Assembly (NCBI RefSeq): GCF_024343735.1
Contig: NZ_RJUE01000001.1
Span: 1 to 64,000, forward strand
From: Lacihabitans sp. CCS-44
GTDB taxonomy: Bacteria > Bacteroidota > Bacteroidia > Cytophagales > Spirosomataceae
DNA: 64,000 nt
Reading direction: 5' to 3'
Shown here: positions 27,501 to 35,872 of the stretch, in pieces
How the letters are laid out: each line of letters begins with the position of its first letter
Numbering within the stretch: the stretch's first letter is position 1
The notes under the pieces: generated by a model
Told to the model about the DNA's origin: nothing
The model's database searches: none
Seen by the model: only the letters and a program-made list of their open reading frames with translations
Translations under genes and position numbers: made by a program

Positions 27501-27655
27501 AGGGTGAAATAGCTCAATTGAAACGTTTCAAAGACGACGTTGCAGAAGTTAAAAATGGTTATGAATGTGGATTGAGTATCAAAAACTTTAATGATATCAT
27601 GATGGATGACATCATTGAGAGCTTTGAAATTAGAGAGCTTAAAAGAACATTATAA
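24581..27655 (+). CDS. infB: Translation initiation factor IF-2
   Basis: A GTPase that delivers initiator fMet-tRNA to the 30S subunit. The 1024-residue protein has a short N-terminal helical subdomain ([21 protein letters not shown]). A long low-complexity Pro/Glu/Lys region with repeated EPK, IEV and KPIEV units follows (about 85-330), then a Gly/Asn/Pro stretch and a basic helix. A second IF2-N subdomain (about 435-490) leads to the G domain with G1 GHVDHGKT near residue 523, DTPGHEA (G3) and NKID (G4). Domains II-IV complete the protein. It ends the rimP operon at a strong terminator. Confidence 0.97.
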   Translation: MAEEKMMRLSQAAKKLNVGTITIIEILSSKGHRIDNNPNAKLSFDLLEVLSKELHAPELLGEMGGGSSSVSPTESLSSTRSSDEILYFREEPEEPEIIKIEHNLQGPKVLGKIDLNSKGPAKIIPIDAEPEIIKEEPKVETKPEPVIPIVVEEPTVIAPVIIEVKPAPLVEVKPIEVTKPIEVVPEVVIIKEEIKIEPKIEPKIETPKVETKEETLGLETPFLEKIIDEVFEEKEETPKPKIVIEEDKIEEILPPKLIKAQGDKLQGLKVLGKIELPVERKPLTKEELKQKRKRKRVIVGGEKVGDTTKSNFENFRKDPKAVGPNRPNTPNAPHTPNTGGTKPPFTGGGANVDNKPTTAPNQNQGTGGNTGGKKDFKKGGNRKESVSQDDVKDNIKTTISKMQNKGNEFGSKYRKEKRRNRAEAQDALDQQELEESGTLKVTEFISASELASLMNVTVTEVIASCMKMGIFASINQRLDAETIQMIALEFNFDVEFISAEEEVSFDTEVAIDKEEDLIHRAPIVTIMGHVDHGKTSLLDYIRRSKVASGEAGGITQHIGAYSVTIKEGDNKGKSITFLDTPGHEAFTAMRARGAKVTDVVIIVISADDSVMPQTKEAINHAQNAGVPIVFAFNKIDKPNANPAKIREDLAKENILVESWGGKYQEQEVSAKSGIGIDELLDKVLLEAELLELKANPNRNSFGTVIEASLDKGRGYVSTILVENGTLKIGDIMLAGQYFGRVKALVNSLGERVKEAGPSQPVQILGLPGAPQAGDKFNIMESDREAREIANKREQLNREMSIRAKKHITLDEIGRRKAIGTFKELNVIVKGDVDGSVEALSDSLLKLSTDEVQVNIVHKAVGQISESDVTLASAADAIVIGFQVRPSNNARKIADAEQIEIRLYSIIYDAINEIKAAMEGMLAPKEEEVVTGNIQVREVFKISKVGTIAGCYVTDGYVKRNNKVRIIREGIVVHEGEIAQLKRFKDDVAEVKNGYECGLSIKNFNDIMMDDIIESFEIRELKRTL

Positions 27656-27667
27656 ATTATATTAAGA

Positions 27668-27687
27668 AAGCCTTTCGAGGCTTTTTT
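27668..27687 (+). terminator. infB operon terminator
   Basis: AAGCCT-ttcg-AGGCTT followed by more T, with an outer ATTAA/TTAAT extension. Confidence 0.88.
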
Positions 27688-27737
27688 AATATAAAGTAAT
27701 TTTCATTATTTTCTGAAAATATAATATAAATAATAAA

Positions 27738-27770
27738 TTTGGAATTTACAAAATAATATTTTTATTTTTG
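27738..27770 (+). promoter_or_regulatory. Promoter with -33 TTTG and -7 TATTTTTG
   Basis: TTTG (27738-27741) and TATTTTTG (27763-27770) are separated by 21 bases, the Bacteroidota spacing. The -7 box ends 7 bases before the ATG at 27778, so the mRNA should be leaderless or nearly so. Confidence 0.55.
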
Positions 27771-27777
27771 CATACAG

Positions 27778-28419
27778 ATGAATACAACAAATGAACAGTT
27801 GTACCAATATTGTGAAAATCACAGCAGTTTTGAACCAGATGTCTTGAGAACAATAAGTAGAGATACACATGCTAACTTATTAAAACCAAGGATGCTATCT
27901 GGACATTTGCAAGGAAGGTTGCTTTCAATGATTTCGCAAATTTTACAGCCTCAAAGCATACTTGAAATTGGTACCTTTGTAGGCTATTCGGCCATTTGCT
28001 TGGCAGAAGGCTTAGCTAAAAATGGTCGATTGGTTACAATTGAAGCCAACGAAGAATTTGAAACAAAAATAAAAAATAATATAAGACTGGCCGGACTAAG
28101 CAGTAAAATCGATCTTAAAATTGGCAATGCATTAGAAGTAATTCCTACACTAGATTGTAATTTTGATTTAGTCTTTATTGATGCTGACAAGTTAAATTAT
28201 ATTAAATATTACGATTTGGCGATAGAAAAACTTAACATTGGAGGCTTAGTAATTAGTGATAATGTGCTTTGGGATGGTAAAGTGACCGATGCATCAAAAA
28301 AAGATTCCACCACAAAATTATTAAGAGAATTCAACATACACGTTCAAAACGACAACAGAACTATTAAAGTGCTTTTACCCATAAGAGACGGATTATTTGT
28401 CTCAAGAAAAATAAAATGA
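27778..28419 (+). CDS. Class I SAM-dependent O-methyltransferase
   Basis: A 213-residue cytosolic methyltransferase of the caffeoyl-CoA/catechol O-methyltransferase type (methyltransf_3). The N-terminal YCENHSSFEP and RMLSGHLQGRLLSMI segments are family features. The SAM-binding motif I is ILEIGTFVGYSAICLAEGL, the acidic residue of motif II is in LVTIEANEE, and the metal-site region is FDLVFIDADKLNYIKYYDL. The GGLVISDNVLWDGKV segment completes the fold. The acceptor is unknown. Its stop overlaps the ATG of the next gene (ATGA), so it leads a coupled four-gene operon. The start is fixed because the conserved N terminus needs the first Met. Confidence 0.88.
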   Translation: MNTTNEQLYQYCENHSSFEPDVLRTISRDTHANLLKPRMLSGHLQGRLLSMISQILQPQSILEIGTFVGYSAICLAEGLAKNGRLVTIEANEEFETKIKNNIRLAGLSSKIDLKIGNALEVIPTLDCNFDLVFIDADKLNYIKYYDLAIEKLNIGGLVISDNVLWDGKVTDASKKDSTTKLLREFNIHVQNDNRTIKVLLPIRDGLFVSRKIK

Positions 28420-30692
28420 AAATGAAAAAAATTTTAGCTTTCTTTTTTATCTACCCAATCATCTTCTTGGCTGCAGCCCAGACACAAATTAGCATACCGG
28501 AGGCTCCAAAAAAAGTTGAGTTTGCCAATATTCTCATTGAACTCAATCCTGAAGCCTTGAAAGCCTTAAATGCCGAAATAACCTCTTTGCTAACACCACA
28601 AAATAAATTTCTTGAACAAAAATTGGAAAGAATGCAGTGGTATTTTCCAATTATTGAGAAAATTTTGGAAGAAGAAGATATTCCAGAAGACATGAAGTAT
28701 ATAGCTGTTTTGGAAAGTTCACTACTCCCTGAGGCTATTTCTAGTTCGAATGCCGTCGGTTTTTGGCAATTCAAAGAAGCAACGGCAAAAGAAGTAGGAT
28801 TAAAAGTAGACAGCAAGCAAGACGATAGAAAAAATATCTTTCTGTCAACAAAAGCTGCCGCTTTATACCTCAAACGTCACAATCTCATTTTTAAAAATTG
28901 GCTATCATGTATGATGGCTTACAATATGGGCGTAGAAGGAGCATCAAATAAGATAAATCCAGAATGGTCATTTGCTAGCGAAGTAAAGTTTGATGAGAAT
29001 ACAGACCCTTACTTGATAAAAGCTCTTGCTCATAGAATAGCATTCGAACACCGGTTAAATAGGCTGAAAGACTCTCCAAAAAAATTCGTTGAATATTCCA
29101 CCAAAGGAAAATCTTTAGCAGAAATTGCCGTGGAACTTACCACTGACATTGCCGAAATTCGCAAATATAATCCATGGTTGTATGCTCCAAATATTCCTGA
29201 AGATAAGGCATACAATGTCCTTATTCTTTCAAGAATTGAAGATATTGAAGAAATTACCAATAAGATTCAAAAAAGAGTTGACGCCAACAAAATTGATGTT
29301 GGTTTTCCTCAACTGAAAAGAATTACGATGGTTTCTACTTCCCCTGACGATCCTGTTTATTACGAAATAAATGGCAAAAAGGGTATTTTAGCTCAATCTG
29401 GAGAAGAAGTAGCACAGTTATCAGCAAAAGCTAAAATGAAAATTGGGAAGTTCTTGTCATATAATGACATGACAGACAAAGACTTAACCAAAGAAGGTAG
29501 TATTTATTATTTGCAGAAAAAAAGCAAAAAAGCAGCAACTCAATTTCACACTGTACGCGGAAACCAAACACTCTGGGATGTTTCTCAAATATATGGTGTT
29601 GGGTTAAAGTATCTTCTGAAATACAACCGAATGAAAAAATCAGAAAAACTACAACCTGGAAGAGTTATATGGCTGCAAAAAACTAGACCTAAAAATGAGC
29701 CTGTAGAAGTCATCAGGGAGGCGATAGAGGATGAGGACAAATTGCCAATAAAAGAAGATTACACGAAAAAGGAAGAGGTGGTTATCAATACGCCTCCAGT
29801 AAGGAAAGAAATGCCAGAGGTTATCGAAAAACCGAAAGAAATAGTAAAAGAAACGCCGAAAGGAGTTCAACCTGAAACCGTAATAGACAGTCCAAAAACT
29901 GAAGTAACAAAGTTACCTGAGGTTATTAAAACTGAAAAAACGATTGACAATAAGTCAGATGGTCTAAAGGTCAATGATGACTTATTTGAACCAAAGAATA
30001 CCTCTGCAAACAAACCACCTATCGTGACTACCAGTGAGACAAAATCAACCACTAAGGTAGTAAATACCAAACATATGGTAAAACCAGGAGAAACGATGTT
30101 CTCGATTGCTAAACGGTATAATTTAACCGTTGATGAACTTCGCAAAATGAACAGCATGAGTAGCACGGCGAGTATAAAAGCCAATCAATTATTAACCATA
30201 GGCTCATCTACGATAGTTACAAAAGACGAGGGAATTGCCAAAACCCCTACGAAAAAACCAATCTCTGATGAACCAATTGGAGAAGAGGAATTAGTGAAAC
30301 CTAAGCCAATCGTAAAAGAACCAACTACGGCGAAACCACAAACCCATGTGGTAACTTCTGGTGAGACACTTTTCAGTATTTCTAAAAAATATGATGTTTC
30401 AGTTTCGCAAATTAAAGAATGGAATAACATTGTTGGAAATAGCATAAATTTAGGTCAGAAGTTGCTAGTTTCGAACAAGAAAACATCAAATGCTGTAATT
30501 GGCAAAGAGCCTGTTACAGAGGTCAAGAAACCCGTTAGCAATTCAGGCAGTACATCTCATACTGTGACTAAAGGAGAGACATTATATAGTATTTCTAGAA
30601 AATACGATGTTAGCGTAAATGACATAAAGAAATGGAACAACATGGCTGATAATGAAATCATGCTTGGTTCAAAAATTATTATAAAGAAATGA
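28416..30692 (+). CDS. LysM-repeat lytic transglycosylase
   Basis: A 758-residue exported cell-wall enzyme. A signal peptide ([22 protein letters not shown]) precedes an SLT domain (about 75-210) with the catalytic Glu in [14 protein letters not shown] and with [17 protein letters not shown]. Four LysM repeats follow: about 375-420 ([13 protein letters not shown]), 550-595 ([13 protein letters not shown]), 645-688 ([13 protein letters not shown]) and 712-756 ([13 protein letters not shown]). A Pro/Glu/Lys-rich linker (about 425-540) joins the first two. It is a larger paralogue of the protein at 12417. It overlaps both neighbours by four bases and is therefore translationally coupled to the O-methyltransferase and DUF3109 genes. 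Confidence 0.88.
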   Translation: MKMKKILAFFFIYPIIFLAAAQTQISIPEAPKKVEFANILIELNPEALKALNAEITSLLTPQNKFLEQKLERMQWYFPIIEKILEEEDIPEDMKYIAVLESSLLPEAISSSNAVGFWQFKEATAKEVGLKVDSKQDDRKNIFLSTKAAALYLKRHNLIFKNWLSCMMAYNMGVEGASNKINPEWSFASEVKFDENTDPYLIKALAHRIAFEHRLNRLKDSPKKFVEYSTKGKSLAEIAVELTTDIAEIRKYNPWLYAPNIPEDKAYNVLILSRIEDIEEITNKIQKRVDANKIDVGFPQLKRITMVSTSPDDPVYYEINGKKGILAQSGEEVAQLSAKAKMKIGKFLSYNDMTDKDLTKEGSIYYLQKKSKKAATQFHTVRGNQTLWDVSQIYGVGLKYLLKYNRMKKSEKLQPGRVIWLQKTRPKNEPVEVIREAIEDEDKLPIKEDYTKKEEVVINTPPVRKEMPEVIEKPKEIVKETPKGVQPETVIDSPKTEVTKLPEVIKTEKTIDNKSDGLKVNDDLFEPKNTSANKPPIVTTSETKSTTKVVNTKHMVKPGETMFSIAKRYNLTVDELRKMNSMSSTASIKANQLLTIGSSTIVTKDEGIAKTPTKKPISDEPIGEEELVKPKPIVKEPTTAKPQTHVVTSGETLFSISKKYDVSVSQIKEWNNIVGNSINLGQKLLVSNKKTSNAVIGKEPVTEVKKPVSNSGSTSHTVTKGETLYSISRKYDVSVNDIKKWNNMADNEIMLGSKIIIKK

Positions 30693-31258
30693 TCTTAATC
30701 GAAGACACTTGCATAAGTGACGATGTAGCAGAGAAGTTTTTTGTATGTGACATAGAAAAATGCAAAGGTGCTTGTTGTGTTGAAGGCGACCTTGGGGCTC
30801 CTCTAGAGGATGTTGAGTTGCCCATTCTCGAGGAAATTTACGAAAAAATAAAACCCTATTTATCGCCAGAAGGCATAAAAGCCATAGAAGAACAAGGCAA
30901 ATACATCAAGGATTGGGAAGGAGACTATTCTACCACCACAATCGATGAAAAAGAATGTGCTTACGCTGTCTATGATAAAAAAGGAATCTTACAATGTGGC
31001 ATTGAACAAGCATATAACGACGGAGTTATAGATTTCAAAAAGCCAATTTCTTGCCACTTATACCCCATACGAATCACGAAGTATGAAAGCTACCATGCAA
31101 TAAATTATGACCGATGGAGCATCTGCTCCGACGCTTGTACATTAGGTGACAAGCTCGGCGTTGAAGTTTATAAGTTTTTAAAAGAGCCGCTCATAAGAGC
31201 CTATGGCGAAAACTGGTACAATCAATTGGTCAAAGAAATCGAAGATGCAAAGCTTTGA
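30689..31258 (+). CDS. DUF3109 family protein, cysteine-rich
   Basis: A 189-residue cytosolic protein of the DUF3109 family. It carries several conserved cysteines: [11 protein letters not shown] near residues 24-34, [19 protein letters not shown] and SICSDAC. The pattern resembles the CxxxCxxxCC type of putative metal-binding zinc/iron-chelator proteins (YkgJ-like), and a metal or Fe-S site is likely by inference. Family function is unknown. It overlaps the transglycosylase gene by four bases (ATGA), and its own last 14 bases overlap the start of the alkyltransferase-like gene. The family is frequent in Bacteroidota. Confidence 0.85.
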   Translation: MILIEDTCISDDVAEKFFVCDIEKCKGACCVEGDLGAPLEDVELPILEEIYEKIKPYLSPEGIKAIEEQGKYIKDWEGDYSTTTIDEKECAYAVYDKKGILQCGIEQAYNDGVIDFKKPISCHLYPIRITKYESYHAINYDRWSICSDACTLGDKLGVEVYKFLKEPLIRAYGENWYNQLVKEIEDAKL

Positions 31259-31562
31259 AGAGGTTTATGAGGTAGTAAAACTCATTCCAGAAGGCAGAGT
31301 AAGCAGTTATGGAGCTATTGCCAAATACTTAAGTACTGGAGCAAGGTTGGTGGGTTGGGCTATGAACGCTGCTCATGGACTTCATGATGTACCCGCCCAT
31401 AGAGTGGTTAATCGCAACGGTATATTAACTGGAAAATTCCACTTTGAAAGTCCAACACTAATGCAAGAGCTTTTAGAAGCAGAAGGCATAGAAATAGTAG
31501 CAGACAAGATTCAAAATTTCTCCAAAATCTACTGGGATCCCCAAATTGAACTCTCACTTTAG
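31245..31562 (+). CDS. Alkyltransferase-like (ATL) MGMT-family protein without catalytic Cys
   Basis: A 105-residue DNA-binding domain of the O6-alkylguanine-DNA alkyltransferase family. The fold is clear: [24 protein letters not shown] (helix-turn-helix entry), the Tyr and Arg finger region, GWAMNAAH, and [11 protein letters not shown]. In active MGMT/Ogt enzymes this last motif is PCHRV; here the nucleophilic Cys is Ala, as in ATL proteins that flag O6-alkylguanine for nucleotide excision repair. I chose the ATG at 31245, because the open frame from 31203 would add 14 non-homologous residues inside the DUF3109 gene. It is the last gene of the operon, and a terminator overlaps its stop codon. 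Confidence 0.85.
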   Translation: MQSFEEVYEVVKLIPEGRVSSYGAIAKYLSTGARLVGWAMNAAHGLHDVPAHRVVNRNGILTGKFHFESPTLMQELLEAEGIEIVADKIQNFSKIYWDPQIELSL

Positions 31563-31574
31563 TGAGGGTTTTTG
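31549..31574 (+). terminator. Terminator overlapping the ATL stop codon
   Basis: AACTCTCA pairs with TGAGGGTT (one T-G) around CTTTAG, followed by T. The stem includes the final codons of the gene. Confidence 0.7.
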
Positions 31575-31677
31575 TAATATTTTTATTTAAAATATTATTA
31601 TTTACACAAATAACATCTCCTAAATACCATTAAAAAAGAAGTTTATTTAAATAATTTAAAATTTTAATATAAAATAG

Positions 31678-31685
31678 TATCTTTA
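31678..31685 (+). promoter_or_regulatory. Candidate -7 box (TATCTTTA) for the Lrp gene
   Basis: TATCTTTA resembles TAnnTTTG with a final A and lies 39 bases before the ATG. The same octamer precedes the Rieske gene (61713-61720). Confidence 0.3.
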
Positions 31686-31724
31686 CACAGAATAAAATTC
31701 TGAAATCATCAATCAAACAAATCA

Positions 31725-32195
31725 ATGGCTGTCGGTAAATTAGATCAAATTGATCACAAACTTTTAGAAATACTCCAGAGCAACGGAAAAATAACAAACG
31801 CTCAACTTTCCAAAGAAATTGGCCTTTCTCCTGCACCAACTTTGGAAAGGGTAAAAAAACTTGAAAATACAGGTATTATTGAAAGCTATCATGCTCAAAT
31901 AGATAGAGAAAAAGTGGGCTTAGGTGTAATGACTTTTGTTCAAGTTACCTTGTCTGGTCATAGAAAATCAATCACGGAGTCCTTCGTAAAAACCATAGAA
32001 GCAGTACCCGAAATCATTGAATGTCATCACGTTACAGGATCTTGCGATTTCTTACTGAAAGTAATTGCCAGAGACATAGCTTCTTATCAGACTTTAATAA
32101 TGGAAACTATAAATGAAATTGAAGTGGTGGCCAGCACACAAACCATGGTTATATTGTCAACTTTCAAAAACACGAAAGTTCTTCCTATTCCTTGA
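31725..32195 (+). CDS. Lrp/AsnC family transcriptional regulator
   Basis: A 156-residue DNA-binding regulator that usually responds to amino acids. The N-terminal winged helix-turn-helix spans about residues 8-60 (LDQIDHKLLEILQSNGKITNAQLSKEIG is the opening, with recognition helix SPAPTLERVKKLE). A C-terminal RAM/AsnC ligand-binding domain follows (VMTFVQVTLSGH, HHVTGSCDFLLKVIARD). Length and motifs match Lrp-type proteins exactly. It converges on the TPR gene, so there is no obvious adjacent target. Confidence 0.92.
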   Translation: MAVGKLDQIDHKLLEILQSNGKITNAQLSKEIGLSPAPTLERVKKLENTGIIESYHAQIDREKVGLGVMTFVQVTLSGHRKSITESFVKTIEAVPEIIECHHVTGSCDFLLKVIARDIASYQTLIMETINEIEVVASTQTMVILSTFKNTKVLPIP

Positions 32196-32216
32196 AATCA
32201 GAAGATTTTGATATAC

Positions 32217-32249
32217 AAAAAGGGAAAATTTACTTTTTCCCTTTTTTTT
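32217..32249. terminator. Terminator between convergent Lrp and TPR genes
   Basis: AAAAAGGGAAAA pairs with TTTTTCCCTTTTT around a short loop, with T on one side and A on the other. The TPR stop lies inside the loop. Confidence 0.75.
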
Positions 32250-33450
32250 GTGCCTTTAACCTCTTGGTAAGGTCTTCCAATGCTTTTTTAGCTTGCTTAT
32301 ACGAATTCGAATTTTTCTCTGAATTCTTCAAGACTTCGGCAAAATATTCAACCGCCGCCTTATTTTCATTCTCTTTCAAAGCAATATTGCCCAAGGCCAT
32401 GTTAGAAGCAACATAATAGCCTGATTCTTTGGTATTATTGCTCAAAGAGTAATTGATACATTTTTGGTAGAAGAACTTGGCTTGGGTATCGTTGTGCTTA
32501 TAGTTTTGGTTTACATAACCCAAAATATAAGCCGAATATCTACCGTCATTGTCACCATATCCATAACTTTTCTCTTCCAACCTCGCCATCAATTCGTTGG
32601 CGTAAATCTCTGCTTCGTCTAATCTTCCAAGAGCAAAACTATTGCGAGCTACATATCTATGAAAAAACGAATTATTGGGATAGAGGGTGTGCATTTGACG
32701 AGCCATAGTCAATGATTTTGCCGATTGATTCTCCGCTGCGTATATCTGAATGAGAAAATACCTAGCTTCCATCCTTGAATAAAAAGCATTATTTGCCACA
32801 TTTTCCAACTGCCTAATTCCTAAACCCTTATCTCCTTTCCTAAAAAAAGTAAGTAGTGGCTTTAAAGATTTATAATTATCATGAATCCACTTTGAATAAT
32901 AGTTGTACACACCATCGCCAAAAAGTAACTCAGGATTTATATTCTCTTCTCCCCTACTGTAATCTAGGTATTTAATGGCCTGCTTACCCGCCCAAGCAGA
33001 TTTTACCCATTTTTCCCTCTCTGCATATAGTCTACCTTTTATGGCATAAGCAGCAGACAGAAAAAATGCCGCCTCTTTGTTCTTTTTGTTTTCATCAAAC
33101 ATTTCGTCAGCCTTATCTATGGCGTCATCCATGTAGGCGTGGCATTGCTCATCAAAACGTTCCTGCTTGGTGTCGGGCACTATTTTCCACCATTCGTTTA
33201 GTCCCAAAAGAAAATCCCCTAGCGGATGTTCTGGATATTTTACCTTGAGCCACTTATATTCTTTCTCAGCCTCCGTAAAATTAAAGTTGTACATGTTATT
33301 AACGGCAGCAGTAGTGCTGATCTGCACACCTCTATCGAGCAATAACATTTCAGCTTTAGGTTTTTCTTTTGAATTTAAAAAAGAAAACAATTGGGCATTT
33401 GAAATGAAATGAGAACAAACAAGAATAATAAATAAAAAGCCTTTTTTCAA
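32230..33450 (-). CDS. Secreted TPR-type protein
   Basis: A 406-residue exported protein. The signal peptide (MKKGFLFIILVCSHFISNAQ) is followed by an all-helical chain with TPR-like pairs. Clear units include FTEAEKEYKWLKVKYPEHPLG, SAAYAIKGRLYAEREKW and a C-terminal unit MALGNIALKENENKAAVEYFAEVLKN. The tail is very basic (LTKRLKAQKKGKK). Bacteroidota homologues are annotated only as tetratricopeptide or hypothetical proteins, and I can assign no partner. It faces hpt divergently and converges on the Lrp gene, so it should be monocistronic. Confidence 0.75.
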   Translation of the reverse strand: MKKGFLFIILVCSHFISNAQLFSFLNSKEKPKAEMLLLDRGVQISTTAAVNNMYNFNFTEAEKEYKWLKVKYPEHPLGDFLLGLNEWWKIVPDTKQERFDEQCHAYMDDAIDKADEMFDENKKNKEAAFFLSAAYAIKGRLYAEREKWVKSAWAGKQAIKYLDYSRGEENINPELLFGDGVYNYYSKWIHDNYKSLKPLLTFFRKGDKGLGIRQLENVANNAFYSRMEARYFLIQIYAAENQSAKSLTMARQMHTLYPNNSFFHRYVARNSFALGRLDEAEIYANELMARLEEKSYGYGDNDGRYSAYILGYVNQNYKHNDTQAKFFYQKCINYSLSNNTKESGYYVASNMALGNIALKENENKAAVEYFAEVLKNSEKNSNSYKQAKKALEDLTKRLKAQKKGKK

Positions 33451-33584
33451 TATGTATATTTTTGTAAAAAACGAAATAGAACTGCTAATAATTGTATGAC
33501 AAAATTAGAGATTTTTGAAATTTCATTTGTCAAAAAAAGTAATCTTAACAAAATATTATTTTATTTTACATGAAAAACTAAAAC

Positions 33585-34118
33585 ATGGTAGAGGTACTGG
33601 ATTTAAAATTCAAAGAATTAATCACAAGCGAACAAATACAAGAAAGAGTTGACGATATCTCAGAAAAACTTAATGAGCGTTTTAAAGGTAAGAACCCTGT
33701 ATTTTTAGGGATTTTGAACGGTTCATTTCTATTTATAGCAGATATTTTCAAGAAACTCACCATACCTTGCGAAGTAAGTTTTTTAAAAATCCATTCTTAT
33801 CAAAACACTGAATCTACTGGTAAAATGAAAGAATTGATAGGTCTGAATCAACCTATTGAAGGCCGCCATGTGGTTATATTGGAGGACATAGTTGACACAG
33901 GTCGTACCCTAGATTTTTTAATGAAAACACTGGAAATTCATAATCCAGCCAGTATTTCAGTTGCCACGCTGCTACACAAACCAGAGGCAATGCTTGTGCC
34001 TATTCAGCTCGATTATGTGGGATTTGAGATTCAAAATCAGTTTGTAGTGGGCTATGGGCTTGATTACAATGGTTATGGAAGAAACAGCAGTTCTATATTA
34101 ATCAAAGTGGATGATTGA
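33585..34118 (+). CDS. hpt: Hypoxanthine phosphoribosyltransferase
   Basis: A purine salvage enzyme that converts hypoxanthine or guanine plus PRPP to the nucleotide. The 177-residue length is usual. The PRPP-binding motif VVILEDIVDTGRTLDFL is intact near residue 95. An early GILNGSFLFIADI segment provides the flexible loop base, and a late VGYGLDYNGYGRN segment carries the conserved Asp near the purine site. The gene ends 21 bases inside the convergent ABC ATPase gene, so the two 3' ends overlap with no terminator between them. Confidence 0.94.
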   Translation: MVEVLDLKFKELITSEQIQERVDDISEKLNERFKGKNPVFLGILNGSFLFIADIFKKLTIPCEVSFLKIHSYQNTESTGKMKELIGLNQPIEGRHVVILEDIVDTGRTLDFLMKTLEIHNPASISVATLLHKPEAMLVPIQLDYVGFEIQNQFVVGYGLDYNGYGRNSSSILIKVDD

Positions 34119-35036
34119 GGTGAGGTTAAACCTAAGTGTTTGACCAACCAGAAAAGGCTTTTTACTCAAGCAATAAATAGTTGTTGCCTGAAAATCTATA
34201 ATTATTTCATAAAAAGCTCCTTTAAAAATATTATTGGTTACAGTAGCTTCGTATTCACCTCCTGAATCTATTTCGATATTTTCAGCCCTCACAAAGGATT
34301 CTTTCCCAGCAATATTTATTAAAAAGCCATCGCCTGTGAGTAGGGCTACATATTTATTTTTGGGCGAATTATAAATTACTTCTGAGGTTCCCTTCTGAAC
34401 CATTCTGCCGTTTTTGAGAATAAAAAGTTCGTCGACCAAACCAAAAGCATCATGAATATCGTGTGTCACAAAAATACAAGCAATAGATTCCTTGCGAAGC
34501 ACCGATTGTAAGTTAATCAAAACTTTTTTCTTAATGATGGGGTCAAGATTGGCAAAAGGCTCGTCTAACAACAATACCAACGGCTCGTCAGCAATGGCTT
34601 TGGCCAACATTACTCTCTGGATTTCTCCGCCTGACAACTCCCTTGGAAATTTTGTCAATAAATGACTGATATTTAAATCCTTAGAAAGTTTATTTACGCG
34701 TTGAGATTGATATTTTTTTTCAAAATATCTCAACTCATAGGCTATGTTTTCAGCAATCGAAATATTGGGAAAGAGTGTATTTTGCTGCGTTACCATCTTT
34801 ATCTGTTTATGGCCAGCAATCAGTTTTTTAGAAGGCGGCTCTAAAGCTATATTATTCAGATAAACAGCTCCAGAACTCGGATCTTTTAGACCTGCCAACA
34901 TTTTTAGTAAAGTCGTTTTTCCAGAACCGCTTTGGCCTATAATTCCCAGAATTTTCCCCTTTTCAACTTTAAGATTTATGTTTTTTAAGGAAAAAATATC
35001 AGAATATTCAAAATTTACTTTTCTAGCTTCTATCAT
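34098..35036 (-). CDS. ABC transporter ATP-binding protein (orphan)
   Basis: A 312-residue ATPase of the importer type. Walker A is GQSGSGKTT (about residues 36-44), the Q-loop follows in MVTQQNTLFP, the signature is ELSGGEIQRV, Walker B is LVLLLDEPFANLD, and the switch His is in FVTHDIHDAF. A C-terminal region of about 80 residues (FLINIAGKESFVRAENIEI) looks like the TOBE/OB regulatory domain of PotA/ModC-type ATPases. The start is the ATG at 35036; a TTG three codons earlier is possible. No permease or binding protein is nearby, so the transported solute cannot be inferred. It is divergent from the NUDIX-type regulator. Confidence 0.88.
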   Translation of the reverse strand: MIEARKVNFEYSDIFSLKNINLKVEKGKILGIIGQSGSGKTTLLKMLAGLKDPSSGAVYLNNIALEPPSKKLIAGHKQIKMVTQQNTLFPNISIAENIAYELRYFEKKYQSQRVNKLSKDLNISHLLTKFPRELSGGEIQRVMLAKAIADEPLVLLLDEPFANLDPIIKKKVLINLQSVLRKESIACIFVTHDIHDAFGLVDELFILKNGRMVQKGTSEVIYNSPKNKYVALLTGDGFLINIAGKESFVRAENIEIDSGGEYEATVTNNIFKGAFYEIIIDFQATTIYCLSKKPFLVGQTLRFNLTSIIHFD

Positions 35037-35098
35037 ATTTAGCAAAAGTAAAATGTATTCTCCGATTTTTTTTTATTAATTTGTAAAAAAACCTATGT

Positions 35099-35806
35099 AT
35101 GCTCGACCTTTACAATAAACAAATCAAGTGTCTTGTCGCACTTGACTCTATAATTTTTGGATTTGACGGCGAAGAATTAAAAATATTACTAGTAAAAAGA
35201 GGACTAGAAGAGACTAAAGAAACCTGGTCACTTATGGGCGGTTGGCTTCAAGAAAATGAAGGCCTAAATGAAGCCGCAGATAGGATTTTATTTGAACATA
35301 CTGGCTTGAGAGACGTATATTTAGAACAGCTTGCTGCCTTTGGTAACCCAAAAAGAGACCCCGTAATGCGAACTGTTTCGGTTACTTACAAAGCTCTTTT
35401 GAACATTGCTGATTATGACCACAAATTAACCAATAAAATAAATGCAAAGTGGTTTTCTCTTAAAAACCTGCCTATGTTGTTATTTGACCATTCTGAAATG
35501 GTCGCTTTGGCCGTAGAGCGACTAAGGGCTAATGCGTCTTTGCACCCAATTGGATTTGAACTACTTCCGGAAAAATTCACATTACCACAGCTGCAAAACC
35601 TTTATGAAGCTATTTTTGACACCAAATTTGACAAAAGGAACTTTACACGAAAACTACTTAGTACTGATATTTTATCGAAAACAGAAGAAAAGCAAAAAGG
35701 TTTTTCTAAAAAAGGAGCATACTACTATACTTTAAATAAAGAGAATTATCAACATAGTACATCCTTCAACTTCCTTTCTTTAACAAATCCGGACAAGATA
35801 TTATAA
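35099..35806 (+). CDS. NUDIX-domain transcriptional regulator (NrtR/AraR-like)
   Basis: A 235-residue protein with an N-terminal NUDIX fold and a C-terminal winged helix. The NUDIX part reads LMGGWLQENEGLNEAADRIL then FEHTGL. Against the consensus GX5EX7REUXEEXGU, the Glu after Arg is Ile and the second Glu of the EE pair is His, so catalysis is probably lost. The C-terminal part (FTLPQLQNLYEAIFDTKFDKRNFTRKLL) is the typical NrtR-type DNA-binding domain. In Bacteroidota such regulators bind sugars or sugar-derived effectors. A sugar-acid dehydratase lies 1.4 kb away, a plausible but unproven target. It is convergent with the DUF937 gene. Confidence 0.85.
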   Translation: MLDLYNKQIKCLVALDSIIFGFDGEELKILLVKRGLEETKETWSLMGGWLQENEGLNEAADRILFEHTGLRDVYLEQLAAFGNPKRDPVMRTVSVTYKALLNIADYDHKLTNKINAKWFSLKNLPMLLFDHSEMVALAVERLRANASLHPIGFELLPEKFTLPQLQNLYEAIFDTKFDKRNFTRKLLSTDILSKTEEKQKGFSKKGAYYYTLNKENYQHSTSFNFLSLTNPDKIL

Positions 35807-35840
35807 AAAAAACTCAGTAAACTTTCTGAAGTCTACTGAG
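35805..35840 (-). terminator. Terminator of the DUF937 gene
   Basis: On the minus strand CTCAGTA and CTT arms pair with AAG and TACTGAG across a small internal loop, followed by eight T. On the plus strand there is no T-run. Confidence 0.72.
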
Positions 35841-35872
35841 CTAATGCTTTCCATTAAAAAATAAATAATTAC

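Noticed and set aside
31203-31244. Upstream extension of the ATL reading frame
   Set aside because: It lies inside the DUF3109 gene and adds residues unlike any MGMT-family N terminus.
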